A DNA stretch of 64,000 nucleotides from CAYMJV01 sp964390545 (GCA_964390545.1 CAYMJV010000001.1:1-64000), one strand, 5' to 3'. Positions 44,889 to 54,600 are shown, counted from the stretch's first letter. Notes: generated by a model not told the origin, from the sequence alone. Program-made: numbers and translations.

Positions 44889-46325
44889 CTACGGTCTTAT
44901 TTCCGGAAACATCTTCTTCAACTGATCATTTAACTCTTTCGGTAGGCCCAACGGCTTGTGATCCCTGAGGATCGCCTTGGCGATCGCTCTGGCCTTTTCC
45001 TCCACAGAGGCTCTTCCCGATTTCTCCCAATTGACCCTTAGTTGCCGGTCGCTCAATTTAGGGGTAAAGTGTTCCCTGCGCATCCATTGTACCGTGTGAT
45101 GATCACACAGAAAATTTCCACCGGGACCCACTCTACGGTAAGCATCCAGAGCAATGGTCTCTTCCGAAACTTCAATCCCTCGGACAGCTCTCATGACCAT
45201 CCCTATGATCTCGTCATCGATTACATACTGTTTATAGCTGGCAGTGCTTGCAAACTCCACCAATCCAGCCGCATCATGGATGAAATTGGAACCCGAGAGG
45301 GCCACCAGCACATTGGTGATCGCTTTTTCATAGCCATTTTGGGTATCTACGATCTTGGAGTCAGACATTCCAGCCGTCGTATAATTAGGCAGATTCACAT
45401 ACTGGGCCATGGCGGCTGCCCCTGCATTAATTAATCCCATTTCCACCGATCCGCTCACATAGCCCATCGTCTTTAAATCCGTGGAGGTGGCTGTGCAGGC
45501 ATAGAGGACCGGGGTACCAGGGTTAACCAGTTGCGTGAGCACAACGCCACTTAAAGTCTCAGCATGGAGACCGGTGAGAAGGCCTGCGATCGTCACCGGT
45601 GCGGTTGCACCCGTCAGAGGCTCTGCTGGAATGGCAACGGGCATCCCAGCCCGAGCAATGTGACAGAGGATATCGCCATAGAGATCATCAATCTTAAGAG
45701 GGCTGACCACACAGGTGATGAACGAGATGAACGGCCTCTCCCTTAAGGCTTTGGGGCTTCCTGCAATGATCTCCCCCATCTTGATGATATCGAGAGTTCC
45801 TTTAAGCGTGTAGATCCCTCCCATGAGGTGTTTTGAGCAGTTCAGGATCGATGAGTGAAATCGATTGATGTCCACCTCCTGAGGCGGAAGCTCATTGGGA
45901 TAAACGGGAAGAACCATAAAATGGATATTTTCCAAGGCATCACACAAGCGTGCAATATCCCGCACATCCTTCAAAAGGGTTGGACGTTTCTCATTGGTTT
46001 CGAGATCGATCACATTCAGGACCGTCCCTCCTGTTCCGAGATAGACATTCTTTCCTTCACAATAGAGGTCATGCTTCTCTTCCCTGCCACAAAGGACAAC
46101 TTTCTTTGGTGCTTTATCGATTGTATCCTCGACCATTGATCTCGATAATTTAACGAGTTTCTTTGAAGTGTCGCATCCCGCCCCATGTTTCTGAAACGCT
46201 TCGAAAGCTAACTTGCTATGAACTTCCACCCCAATTTCCGAGAGAAGGGTAAGGGCAGATTCGTGAATTTTGCGAATGCCTTCATTCGTCAGAGGTCGGT
46301 ATTGACCACCAGCGATCGGTTTCAT
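44889..46325 (-). CDS. MttB-family (non-pyrrolysine) methyltransferase, paralog 2
   Basis: The 478-residue protein belongs to the trimethylamine methyltransferase superfamily: GGQYRPLTNEGIRKIHESAL at the start, then GTGGTVLNVIDLETNEKRPTLL and the TIM-barrel text ending VGPGGNFLCDHHTV. The frame is full length without internal TAG, so it lacks pyrrolysine, as do glycine-betaine (MtgB), proline-betaine and carnitine demethylases. Start 46325 has AAAGGAG; an upstream ATG overlaps the previous gene. It is a tandem paralog of the next entry. Confidence 0.92.
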   Translation of the reverse strand: MKPIAGGQYRPLTNEGIRKIHESALTLLSEIGVEVHSKLAFEAFQKHGAGCDTSKKLVKLSRSMVEDTIDKAPKKVVLCGREEKHDLYCEGKNVYLGTGGTVLNVIDLETNEKRPTLLKDVRDIARLCDALENIHFMVLPVYPNELPPQEVDINRFHSSILNCSKHLMGGIYTLKGTLDIIKMGEIIAGSPKALRERPFISFITCVVSPLKIDDLYGDILCHIARAGMPVAIPAEPLTGATAPVTIAGLLTGLHAETLSGVVLTQLVNPGTPVLYACTATSTDLKTMGYVSGSVEMGLINAGAAAMAQYVNLPNYTTAGMSDSKIVDTQNGYEKAITNVLVALSGSNFIHDAAGLVEFASTASYKQYVIDDEIIGMVMRAVRGIEVSEETIALDAYRRVGPGGNFLCDHHTVQWMRREHFTPKLSDRQLRVNWEKSGRASVEEKARAIAKAILRDHKPLGLPKELNDQLKKMFPEIRP

Positions 46326-46389
46326 TTTTTCTCCTTTCTTTTTGTGCACCCCTAATGCCGAAGAGAATCCTCTTGATGGGTCTCTTCTC

Positions 46390-47826
46390 TTAGAGCCGTA
46401 TATCAAACCGCTTCCGGATCTCCTGGTCGGTTTCTACATCAAGTCCTTTGGGCAAGTGGGTTTTAAGTATTTCCCTCGCCTTCCTTCGGGCCCTTTCGCG
46501 ACCGTCAAGAGATCCTGAATTTTCCCAGGTCTCCCTAGTCTGACGGTCTCCGAGCGTTTGTCGAAAATATTCCTGTCTCATAAATTTGATAGTATGCATG
46601 GAAGAAAGGAAGTTCCCAGAAGGTCCCACTTCTCGAAGGGCCTCCAATCCCAAGGTCTCGCTGTCAATCTGGATCCCTTTGAGGAGACGGAGGGCCATCC
46701 CGATGATCTCATCGTCAATCACAAACTGCTCGTAAGCAACCGCTCTCATTGATTCCAACATACCGGCGGCATGGTGAATGTAATTTGAGCCTGCCAATAC
46801 ACAGAGGCAGACCGAGTACGCCTTCTCATAACCTGCCTGGATATCAGGGAGCTTCGATTCGGTAAGGCCAGCGGAATTATAATTGGGAACTTGAATCGAT
46901 TGAGCCATTTGAGAGATTGCTGCATTCATCAATCCAAACTCGATGCCTCCTCCCACATAACCCATTGTTTTTAAATCGGCCATGGAAGGGATGGCACCAT
47001 AGAGAACCGGAGAACCAGGGTTCGCCAGTTGTGTAAAAACGATTCCAGACAGTTGTTCAGCATGCACCTGAGCTAACGTCCCGGCCAATGTGACTGGAGA
47101 GGTTGAACCTGCCATAGGAGCTGAAGAGAGAGCTACCGGGATCTTATTTCTTATAATTTCTAGTAAGACTCGGGTTGTTTCTGTCGCAAAATGTAAAGGG
47201 CTGATCATCCAACTTGTGACAAAGGAGATAATCGGTCTCTTCACTAAGGCCTCTTTCCCTCCTGCGATCATCTGGGCCATTTCGATCACATCTCTGGCTG
47301 TTTGAACAGATTGGGCAGCTGCCATGACATGTTTGGTCGTATTAGAAAGGGAGGCATAAAACTGGTTGATGTCCATCACCTCTTTAGGAATGTCCTGAGG
47401 AATACAGGGTCGAAGGTAGAAATGGACGTTCTCCAATGCATCGACAAGCTTTGCAAGCTGTCCGATATCTTTTAACACTCCGGGCCTTGCCTTTCCTGTT
47501 CCCAAATCGAGGATAGTCAACGCAGCCCCCCCTGTTCCCAAATAGACCCTCTTATCTTCAAGGATCAGATCATTCTTTTCTTCTTGACCTGCCATCAAGA
47601 ATTTGTGAGGAACAAGTTTCAGGCCCTCTTCAACAAGTGATGCCGGGATGCGAACGATCACTCCTTCGATCTTTGCCCCATGTTTCTTAAAAACCTGCAG
47701 GGCTTCTTCTAACTCCACCTTGACCCCAATCTCTTCAAGAATTTTGAGAGACGTTTGATGAATTTTATTAACGTCTTGTTCGTTTAAAGGCCTAAACTGT
47801 CCTCCCACTAACGCTTTCACATTCAT
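46390..47826 (-). CDS. MttB-family (non-pyrrolysine) methyltransferase, paralog 1
   Basis: A 478-residue paralog of the downstream gene, aligned from GGQFRPLNEQDVNKIHQTSLK through GTGGAALTILDLGTGKARPGVL to VGPSGNFLSSMHTIKFM. Equal length and parallel motifs point to tandem duplication followed by divergence, so the two may act on different substrates or form a mixed enzyme. GCAGGAGGATGA precedes the ATG. No pyrrolysine codon. Confidence 0.92.
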   Translation of the reverse strand: MNVKALVGGQFRPLNEQDVNKIHQTSLKILEEIGVKVELEEALQVFKKHGAKIEGVIVRIPASLVEEGLKLVPHKFLMAGQEEKNDLILEDKRVYLGTGGAALTILDLGTGKARPGVLKDIGQLAKLVDALENVHFYLRPCIPQDIPKEVMDINQFYASLSNTTKHVMAAAQSVQTARDVIEMAQMIAGGKEALVKRPIISFVTSWMISPLHFATETTRVLLEIIRNKIPVALSSAPMAGSTSPVTLAGTLAQVHAEQLSGIVFTQLANPGSPVLYGAIPSMADLKTMGYVGGGIEFGLMNAAISQMAQSIQVPNYNSAGLTESKLPDIQAGYEKAYSVCLCVLAGSNYIHHAAGMLESMRAVAYEQFVIDDEIIGMALRLLKGIQIDSETLGLEALREVGPSGNFLSSMHTIKFMRQEYFRQTLGDRQTRETWENSGSLDGRERARRKAREILKTHLPKGLDVETDQEIRKRFDIRL

Positions 47827-47840
47827 CCTCCTGCAGATTT

Positions 47841-47863
47841 AATATGATAGACCATATCATATT
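47841..47863. promoter_or_regulatory. Operator-like palindrome before the methyltransferase genes
   Basis: A perfect 9-bp inverted repeat AATATGATA/TATCATATT with 5-bp centre lies in the 41-base gap between the PrpD-family gene and the first MttB-like gene. It could be a regulator site (the centre TGGTC recalls GntR-type operators) or an intercistronic hairpin; no T-run follows on the minus strand. Confidence 0.45.
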
Positions 47864-47867
47864 TTTT

Positions 47868-49184
47868 CTATTTCAAAAATTTGATCAGATCTTTAATATG
47901 GTAATCTTCAAAATTCTTGACTATTCCAATTAACGTATGGATCTGTTTTTCGCTTAATATGTTCTTGGTAATGTTAATAAACTTATCTTCTAATTCCTGC
48001 TCAGATAAAGGATAATCAAAATCCCCTCTGGCGGAAATCAAACCCGAATGATATTCCTTTCCCTGATTCGTAATCATCTCTATTTCAGCCATGCACTGCT
48101 CAGGAAACCTCTTCTGTATCTTCGGATCCTCAATGAGGGAAATCTTCTTCATCAATTGAAGGATCTCTTTTTTATTAAAATATCTTTCTTCCAAATATTT
48201 GGGTATAAATTCTTTGTAAATGGCTGCAACAGCAACGGGATAGACAACATTATATTCTGCATTTTCTAAACTGGTTGGTGGTGTTGAATAAAGGCTTACA
48301 GCCTCAGAAATAGTTTTGACGTTGATGCTAGAGATTTCCTTATAAGTCAAATTTTCTTGCTCCATTATTTTCAATACGCCATCAATGGCCGGGTGGGCCC
48401 ATCTGCAGCAAGGATACCTCTTGAAATAAACCTTCATTATTTTATACTTTTTACCTAAGGTAAAAACATCTTTATTTCTTTTTGAATCCCCTAAAAGGCT
48501 GGGACTTCCCGTAAAACCTTTTTGAGCCAAGAAGGCAGCACTGGTTCCAACCATCGCTCCCCAGGCTATTCCATCTTTCGGTGCCATAGCAGGATGTTCT
48601 ACGGCTCGAATCTCAGGGACAAGCGGGGCATAAGCCTCGGCAATGCCAAGGGCATTCTTCGTCTCCAATTCAGAAAGACCTAACAATTTTGCAGCCCCTG
48701 CAGCTGAACCGATGGCACCCCAAGAGCCTGAGCCATGATAAAAGCCATAATGGGAGTGCAAAATTTCACCGGCCCGAATCCCAATTTCATAACCGAGGAT
48801 TAAGGCCTCAAGTAGCTGTTTCCCAGTGGCTCCTATCTTTTCTGAAACGGCTAAGATCGTAGGGAAAACAGCGGTTCCTGGATGCCCTTTCACTTTCCGG
48901 TAACCATCATCAATGTCCAGGGCATTGGCGATAAATCCATTAATTAAAGAGGCCGCAACACAGGATAATTTTTTATTAGCCCTAATGATTGTGGCTTCTC
49001 TTGAACCGTTCACCTCTCGAGAAGAAAAATCGGACAAAATCTTTGCGCCTTTAACTTCAGCTCCTGCTAAACTCGCACCCACTAAATCTAATAGGCATAT
49101 TTTTGCTTGTCTTAATATTTTTGGTGGAACATCTCTAAATTTCAGAGTATGAATGAATTTTACTGCATATTCATTGCCATCCAT
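47868..49184 (-). CDS. MmgE/PrpD family protein
   Basis: The 438-residue protein matches the MmgE/PrpD family (2-methylcitrate dehydratase, cis-aconitate decarboxylase, iminodisuccinate epimerase): LLDLVGASLAGAE, ALDIDDGYRKVKGHPGTAVFPT, GSWGAIGSAAGAAKLLGL and the C-terminal lid YKRYPCCRWAHPAIDGV-type segment. The exact reaction is unknown. GGAGGTG lies between an upstream ATG (49205) and ATG 49184, so I take the latter. It lies between transporter and methyltransferase genes and may process the demethylated carbon skeleton. Confidence 0.85.
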   Translation of the reverse strand: MDGNEYAVKFIHTLKFRDVPPKILRQAKICLLDLVGASLAGAEVKGAKILSDFSSREVNGSREATIIRANKKLSCVAASLINGFIANALDIDDGYRKVKGHPGTAVFPTILAVSEKIGATGKQLLEALILGYEIGIRAGEILHSHYGFYHGSGSWGAIGSAAGAAKLLGLSELETKNALGIAEAYAPLVPEIRAVEHPAMAPKDGIAWGAMVGTSAAFLAQKGFTGSPSLLGDSKRNKDVFTLGKKYKIMKVYFKRYPCCRWAHPAIDGVLKIMEQENLTYKEISSINVKTISEAVSLYSTPPTSLENAEYNVVYPVAVAAIYKEFIPKYLEERYFNKKEILQLMKKISLIEDPKIQKRFPEQCMAEIEMITNQGKEYHSGLISARGDFDYPLSEQELEDKFINITKNILSEKQIHTLIGIVKNFEDYHIKDLIKFLK

Positions 49185-49265
49185 TTTTTTACAAAACACC
49201 TCCATTTTAAGAATTAGCTTTTCTCCGTGCTGTAGAAATATTGATGGTCCTCAAATCCCTGCAAT

Positions 49266-50120
49266 TTAGGCTCCTCGAAGTTTAGGATCAGTAATATCAC
49301 GAATCCCATCTCCAAGCATGTTAAAAGAGAGGATGGTGATGAGAATACTTAACCCTGAAAAAATAGAGATCCAGGGAGCATTGATGAGCACATCCACACC
49401 CTCCCGAGTCATATTTCCCCAAGTCGGCGTAGGCGGTTGAACGCCTAATCCGATAAATGCCAGATTGGCCTCGAGTCGAATGGCTTCCCCTACCCAAAGT
49501 GTACTGGCAACAAACAGGTCACCAAAGATATTGGGGAATATATGGTAGACAAGAATCCTGGGTGTGCCTGCCCCTACGGCTTTGGCGGCAACCACATATT
49601 CGCTTTCTTTCAGCGATAAGATAATTCCATGAGCTAAGCGGGCGAACCTTGGAACCATGACAATGCCGATCGTAATAATCAGGTTTAAAAGATTAGCCCC
49701 CAAGGCAGCCGTCACAGCGATCGCTAGGATGAGATCAGGAAAACACATGACGACATCAATTGATCTCATGATCAGGCTCTCTGGTTTTCCGCCATAATAG
49801 CCGGCGATCATGCCCATCATCGTTCCCAGCAGCATCCCCAGTAGAACGGAAGCACTCCCGATCAGAAGTGATACCCGGCTGCCCCAAATAATTCTTGAAA
49901 GAACATCTCGACCAAAATCATCCGTCCCTAACCAGTGTTCAGAACTGCTCCCGGCCAAACGATAAAAAGGATCCTGTTTCAAGGGATCGAATGGTGAAAT
50001 CCAGGGAGCCAAAATGGCAACAGAAATGATGCATAGAGCAATGACACCACCGGCGAGAGCAGTTTTATTCCTTGAAAAAGTGAACCATAACCTTTGACTT
50101 TGAGAGATCTCTTTCGTCAT
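49266..50120 (-). CDS. ABC transporter permease, DppC type
   Basis: The 284-residue permease has the N-terminal DppC region (ISPFDPLKQDPFYRLAGSS, GTDDFGRDVLSRIIWG) and the EAA loop (SEYVVAAKAVGAGTPRIL). It pairs with the DppB-type protein encoded upstream. The partner ATPases are probably those at 39948-41946, further down the same transcript. Confidence 0.92.
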   Translation of the reverse strand: MTKEISQSQRLWFTFSRNKTALAGGVIALCIISVAILAPWISPFDPLKQDPFYRLAGSSSEHWLGTDDFGRDVLSRIIWGSRVSLLIGSASVLLGMLLGTMMGMIAGYYGGKPESLIMRSIDVVMCFPDLILAIAVTAALGANLLNLIITIGIVMVPRFARLAHGIILSLKESEYVVAAKAVGAGTPRILVYHIFPNIFGDLFVASTLWVGEAIRLEANLAFIGLGVQPPTPTWGNMTREGVDVLINAPWISIFSGLSILITILSFNMLGDGIRDITDPKLRGA

Positions 50121-50150
50121 TCCTTGCTCTTCGGCTGAATTCCTATATGG

Positions 50151-51092
50151 CTAACGATACTGAATTCGAGGATCGATTAAACCGTAGATCAAGTCTGTCA
50201 TCAGGTTCAAGATCACAACAATCACCGAATAAAACACCATGACCGATTGAAGGGTTGTATAATCTCTCTGTTTGATGGTCCCCACCATGAGGCTCCCTAA
50301 ACCCGGTCTGGAAAAGACAATTTCAGTCATTACGGATGAACCGATGAGCACCACAGCATAAACCCCTCCAAGGGCAACAATCGGAATCAGCGCATTGCGT
50401 AAGGCATGCTTGAAAAGGACCACCTGTTCTGAGATCCCTTTTGACCGGGCGGTACGGATGTAATCTTCCCGCAGGATATTCAGTAGAGAAGACCGGGTCA
50501 TTCGAGTGACGTAGGCCGTCATAATTAACCCGAGGGAGAGGGCTGGCAGAAAAAGATGACGGAGGTTACTCGATAGACTCGAAAGATCGCCTCCTCCCAC
50601 GACGGGAAAAAGTCTGAATTTAATCGAGAAGACCAACATCAAAAGAATCCCTAAATAAAAAGCGGGAATCGAAAGACCTGTCAATGAAAATATTCGATTG
50701 AAATAATCAATAAAACTATTCCTTCGAACTGCCGCTGGGATCCCTAAAGGAATTCCAAAAAGAAACCCGAGCAATATGGCGCTAAAGGTCAATTCCAAGG
50801 TATAAGGAAGGACTTTTAGGAGTTGAGTACCCACTGGGTAACCAGTAATGATGGAAGTCCCGAGTTTCCCCTGGCAGAGGTTACCAAGAAATCGGAGGTA
50901 TTGAAGCCAAAGCGGCGCATTGAGCCCCATCTTTTCTCGGAGGGCATTCACAGTCTCCTTGCTTGCATAATCTCCAAGGGCTGCCACCGCAGGATCACCG
51001 GGTAGTACTCGTACAACAATAAAAACCAAAGTTAAAACAACAAGAAGAATGGGAATGCTTTGGAGGATTCTACGGACTACATAATTAAACAT
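50151..51092 (-). CDS. ABC transporter permease, DppB type
   Basis: A 313-residue permease (MFNYVVRRILQSIPILLVVLTL) with six membrane helices and EAA loop REDYIRTARSKGISEQVV near residue 210. It is very similar to the DppB-type protein at 31065-32006 and of equal length, so the two importers in this window are recent relatives. Confidence 0.92.
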   Translation of the reverse strand: MFNYVVRRILQSIPILLVVLTLVFIVVRVLPGDPAVAALGDYASKETVNALREKMGLNAPLWLQYLRFLGNLCQGKLGTSIITGYPVGTQLLKVLPYTLELTFSAILLGFLFGIPLGIPAAVRRNSFIDYFNRIFSLTGLSIPAFYLGILLMLVFSIKFRLFPVVGGGDLSSLSSNLRHLFLPALSLGLIMTAYVTRMTRSSLLNILREDYIRTARSKGISEQVVLFKHALRNALIPIVALGGVYAVVLIGSSVMTEIVFSRPGLGSLMVGTIKQRDYTTLQSVMVFYSVIVVILNLMTDLIYGLIDPRIQYR

Positions 51093-51192
51093 AAATTGAA
51101 TGCCCTAAGAGAAACTCACCCCATCCCTGAAAGGAAAAGGGATGGGGTGAGTGGAAATGAAGTAGAAGGGATCAAATCTTTAGATCCTTATA

Positions 51193-52812
51193 TTATTTGG
51201 CCAAAATTCTCGTTTTTTCTGTGATTTGAGAAGAATAAGTTTCCCAACTCCACTCAAGCGGATGCCCCAAGTCTACGTAAGACTTCATTGGAAAATTATA
51301 CATTAAACGAATAATCGGCACAGTCGCAACATCTCTAAGAACTTTAATCTGGGCTTCTTTCCAGAGGGCATTCTGCTTCGCAGAATTAAGTTCCCACCTT
51401 GCCTTTTCGATAAGGTCATCAATACCAGCATAATGAGAAAAATTCGTATCAGGTTTTTTACCCGTTACGACGGTTGACTCGGAATAATAGAAACGGGTAA
51501 GAAAAACATCCACATTAGGTCGCCAGGCCGCATAATAGACGATTGGACTCGCATCTTGACGGATTAAGCTGTGGAAGGAAGAATGGTCGACGACTTTCAA
51601 CTCCATATCAATTCCAACCTTTTTAAGTTGGGCCTGGATCGCAATCATTGGTTTTCTGTAACTACTCTCCATTTCGCTAATAATGACTTCTGTTTTAAAG
51701 CCGTTGGGGTAGCCGGCTTCAGCCAGAAGTTTTTTTGCTTCCCCTATATTGTTTTCGTAGACCACCCCTGCCTTAAGCGCATCTTCTTTGGTTAAAGCAC
51801 CAGGAGAAGGGGGAGCTAGCGCCGCAGAATAAATCGGGGCGGCTAAACTTTTTCCCATAAAAGCAGCCACTTCCTCGCGGGAAATGGCATAAGAAACTGC
51901 TTTTCGAACTTTCACATCGTCAAAGGGTTTCTTTGTCATGTTGAAATAGAGCATTTGTGTTTCACAAGGACCGAAACCTTTGATGGTCACATCCTGAAAG
52001 GTCCCGACCTTTTCTACCCACTTCTCCTCTTTTAGCCCCTCGATGATTTGTAACTCCCCTGTCTGAAGTCCGAATTCTCGGGAACTGACACTGGCCATAT
52101 ATCGAATGACGAGTTGTTTTATAATGGGAGCCCCTCTAAAATATTTATTATTCGCCACAAGAGCTGTCTTCTGCCGGGGTTCATAGGACTCAAACATGAA
52201 TGGACCTGTTCCAACTGGATGGGTTTTTGCCCACTCGTCACCCTTTTCTTCAATTGCTTTCTTGGAAACAATAAATCCACCAGCATAGTTGGCAACCTTG
52301 GCTAAAAAAAGGGTTTCGGAGATCGGCCTCTCTATCGTAATTTTAACTGTATAGGGATCAACCGCTTCAAAGTCCATTCCAACATATTCACCAGCATAGG
52401 ATGAACGCTTCGGATCAGCAGCACGTTTCAAGGAATAAACAACGTCTCCAGAAGTCAGTTCATGTCCATTTGGATAACCTGGAAATGGATGAAAATAGAC
52501 TCCCTTCCGAAGAGCAAAGGTCCAGACTTTACCATCTTTTGAAACTTTCCATGATTTAGCCAAATCTGGCTCAACTTTTACTTGACTCCCAGGAGGATAT
52601 CGAACAAGACCATTAAAAATCGGATCAACAGTACTTCGATCGACTGTTGTAGCTGATCGATGAGGATCAAGCGTTTGGACATCTCCAGCATCAAAAGCAA
52701 TATTTATTACTTGCTCTTTTGCTAACTTTTCAGCAGCTCCTACACCAATAACGTTGATGAATCCGACCATGAAAATAGCTGTCATTAAAAAAAGAAAAAT
52801 TCTCTTTCTCAT
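51193..52812 (-). CDS. Oligopeptide-type ABC transporter substrate-binding protein (SBP_bac_5)
   Basis: The 539-residue periplasmic protein has a signal peptide (MRKRIFLFLMTAIF..., ending near VGAAEK) and family text AGDVQTLDPHRSATTVDRS, FNGLVRYPPGS and DVKVRKAVSYAISREEVA. I start at ATG 52812, after GAAAGGAGGAGG. As first gene of the region leading to the methyltransferases it may bind methylated amines, betaine-like or opine compounds and not peptides. Confidence 0.92.
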   Translation of the reverse strand: MRKRIFLFLMTAIFMVGFINVIGVGAAEKLAKEQVINIAFDAGDVQTLDPHRSATTVDRSTVDPIFNGLVRYPPGSQVKVEPDLAKSWKVSKDGKVWTFALRKGVYFHPFPGYPNGHELTSGDVVYSLKRAADPKRSSYAGEYVGMDFEAVDPYTVKITIERPISETLFLAKVANYAGGFIVSKKAIEEKGDEWAKTHPVGTGPFMFESYEPRQKTALVANNKYFRGAPIIKQLVIRYMASVSSREFGLQTGELQIIEGLKEEKWVEKVGTFQDVTIKGFGPCETQMLYFNMTKKPFDDVKVRKAVSYAISREEVAAFMGKSLAAPIYSAALAPPSPGALTKEDALKAGVVYENNIGEAKKLLAEAGYPNGFKTEVIISEMESSYRKPMIAIQAQLKKVGIDMELKVVDHSSFHSLIRQDASPIVYYAAWRPNVDVFLTRFYYSESTVVTGKKPDTNFSHYAGIDDLIEKARWELNSAKQNALWKEAQIKVLRDVATVPIIRLMYNFPMKSYVDLGHPLEWSWETYSSQITEKTRILAK

Positions 52813-52899
52813 TTTTCCTCCTCCTTTCGAAAGATAAAGTTCCCCCTCCAATTTTTCAGCACCCATCCCTTAGAAAGCCCTTCATGAAGCCTTTCAACG

Positions 52900-52928
52900 A
52901 TTATACCTTAATGAAGGTGAATTACAAA
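52900..52928 (-). promoter_or_regulatory. Sigma-70 promoter of the importer/methyltransferase operon
   Basis: Minus strand: TTTGTA, 17-bp spacer, TATAAT. A perfect -10 box with weak -35 box suggests an activator-dependent promoter. Expected mRNA leader is about 80 bases. Confidence 0.6.
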
Positions 52929-53033
52929 TGAAACAGATCACGAAGTTTAGTAATCCGTTGAAGGCGTAATCCCCCCGTCCCCTATAGAGGAGATCGCGCC
53001 CAACAGAATTGAACTCGTCAAAATCTGCCTCCA

Positions 53034-53933
53034 TCATTTGATGAGATTCAAACTCTTTAGGAAATCACGGGCCACTTCCTCTGCTGGCTGCTTCTTACCA
53101 TCGACTGTATAGTTTAAAGTAGCCATCGTTATATCACTGATTTTCCCAGCCAACTTGTTTAGGATATCGGCCACTTGAGGACCCTTAGCAAGGAGATCAT
53201 CTCTAACGACTGGGGCAGCATAATAGGGAGGAAAGAACTTAAGATCATCCTCCAAGACAACTAAGTTGAATGCCGGGATACGGCCATCGGTTGCGAACCC
53301 CGAGATCACATCCACTTGATTTTCTGCGATCGCCTTATAGACCAGTCCAGGGTCCATTCCCTTCTGGTCTTTAAATTTAAGGTCATAAAATTTTGTGAGC
53401 CCTGGGACTCCATCGGGTCTTGCCAAGAACTCAATGGTAGCTCCGAAGATGAGGTCTTTTGCATAGGGCTTCAAGTCAGAGACCTTTTTAGCCTTCAGGC
53501 GATCTGCATCGGCTTTTCGCATCACGATGCAATAAGTATTGTTAAATCCCCAAGATTTCAGCCAAGTTAATTTAAACTTCTCCTCATACTCTTTTTTTAC
53601 AATCTGGTAGGCCTCATCAGGATCTTTCACTGCCGGCTTTTTGAGAATGGCAGTTAGGCCGGTTCCGGTATACTCAACGTAGACATTGATATCTCCACGG
53701 ACAATGGCCTCATGACATATGACTGTTCCTCCCAAACCTATCTTCCGGTCCACCTTGAAACCATTGTTCTCCATCAAAAGGGCTACCATATTTCCTACTA
53801 TGGTCTGTTCTGTAAAGCCTTTTGATCCAACAATGATCACGGGTTTCTCCTGTCCCTTTGCTTCCTGAAAAAAGGCAGGAATCAAAGCCACAAATACCAC
53901 TGCCATCACTAGAACCATTCCAATTCTTCTCAT
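53034..53933 (-). CDS. Glycine betaine/osmoprotectant ABC binding protein (OpuCC/OsmF type)
   Basis: The 299-residue protein has a signal peptide (to about residue 27) and the OpuAC domain: IIVGSKGFTEQTIVGNMVALLMEN, then GDINVYVEYTGTGL and VISGFATDGRIPAF. Such proteins bind glycine betaine, choline, carnitine or proline betaine. AAAGGAGGG precedes the ATG. It is the last gene of a complete OpuC-type importer, directly upstream of the operon with MttB-like enzymes, which fits supply of a betaine substrate. Confidence 0.92.
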   Translation of the reverse strand: MRRIGMVLVMAVVFVALIPAFFQEAKGQEKPVIIVGSKGFTEQTIVGNMVALLMENNGFKVDRKIGLGGTVICHEAIVRGDINVYVEYTGTGLTAILKKPAVKDPDEAYQIVKKEYEEKFKLTWLKSWGFNNTYCIVMRKADADRLKAKKVSDLKPYAKDLIFGATIEFLARPDGVPGLTKFYDLKFKDQKGMDPGLVYKAIAENQVDVISGFATDGRIPAFNLVVLEDDLKFFPPYYAAPVVRDDLLAKGPQVADILNKLAGKISDITMATLNYTVDGKKQPAEEVARDFLKSLNLIK

Positions 53934-53964
53934 TTTACTCCCTCCTTTTTGTAATCGAAAACAT

Positions 53965-54600
53965 CTATTGAGTAGTAGATCCTTTTCTTAACCGCCTCTC
54001 CGCAACCCCTAAGAGCATGTCTGCACCAATGGCTAATATTGCTGTTGGTATGGACCCAGCGAGAAGAAGGTTCGTGTCTGCCATCACGATTCCTTGAAAG
54101 ATCAGATCGCCTAATCCTCCGGCCCCGATCAAAGCAGCCAATGTGGCTATACTGATACTCAATACTGTCGCCGTTCTAATGCCAGCCATGATCACCGGAA
54201 AAGATAAAGGAAGCTCAACCAGGGTGAGGATCTGTCGGTCTTTCATTCCTATTCCCCTGCCTGCTTCGATGAGCGAACGATCCACGTTTATAATCCCAGA
54301 ATAGGTGTTGTTGATGATCGGAAGCACACCTCGGAGAACTAAGGCAAAAACAGCTGGTTTCAAACCAATCCCAAGAAGGGGGATCACCAGCCCGAGGATA
54401 GCAAGGCTTGGAATTGTCTGGCCAATGTTTGCTGAATTGACCACCACGTGTGCAATTTTTCGATACCGTGTGATGAGAATTCCCAGGGGGATGGCAATGA
54501 CCACCGAGAGGAAAATAGCGATGGCGCTCACCTCCATGTGCCGTAGAGCAGAAAGAAGGATGACTTCCCTCTTCTCAAAAAGATAGAACAAAAACTCCAT
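53965..54600 (-). CDS. Betaine-type ABC transporter permease (OpuCB/OpuCD type)
   Basis: A 211-residue permease with BPD_transp_1 domain: LRHMEVSAIAIFLSVVIAIPLGIL and QTIPSLAILGLVIPLLGIGLKPA; EAA region near GRGIGMKDRQILTLVELPLSFP. It has five or six helices and forms the pore with the permease encoded just upstream. Confidence 0.92.
   Translation of the reverse strand: MEFLFYLFEKREVILLSALRHMEVSAIAIFLSVVIAIPLGILITRYRKIAHVVVNSANIGQTIPSLAILGLVIPLLGIGLKPAVFALVLRGVLPIINNTYSGIINVDRSLIEAGRGIGMKDRQILTLVELPLSFPVIMAGIRTATVLSISIATLAALIGAGGLGDLIFQGIVMADTNLLLAGSIPTAILAIGADMLLGVAERRLRKGSTTQ

Noticed and set aside
44889..47826. Pyrrolysine (TAG) in the MttB-like genes
   Set aside because: Both frames are full length with no internal TAG, so they are non-pyrrolysine members.
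47826..53033. Cobalamin riboswitch before the corrinoid genes
   Set aside because: Gaps are short and none shows the conserved GCCACTG-type core.
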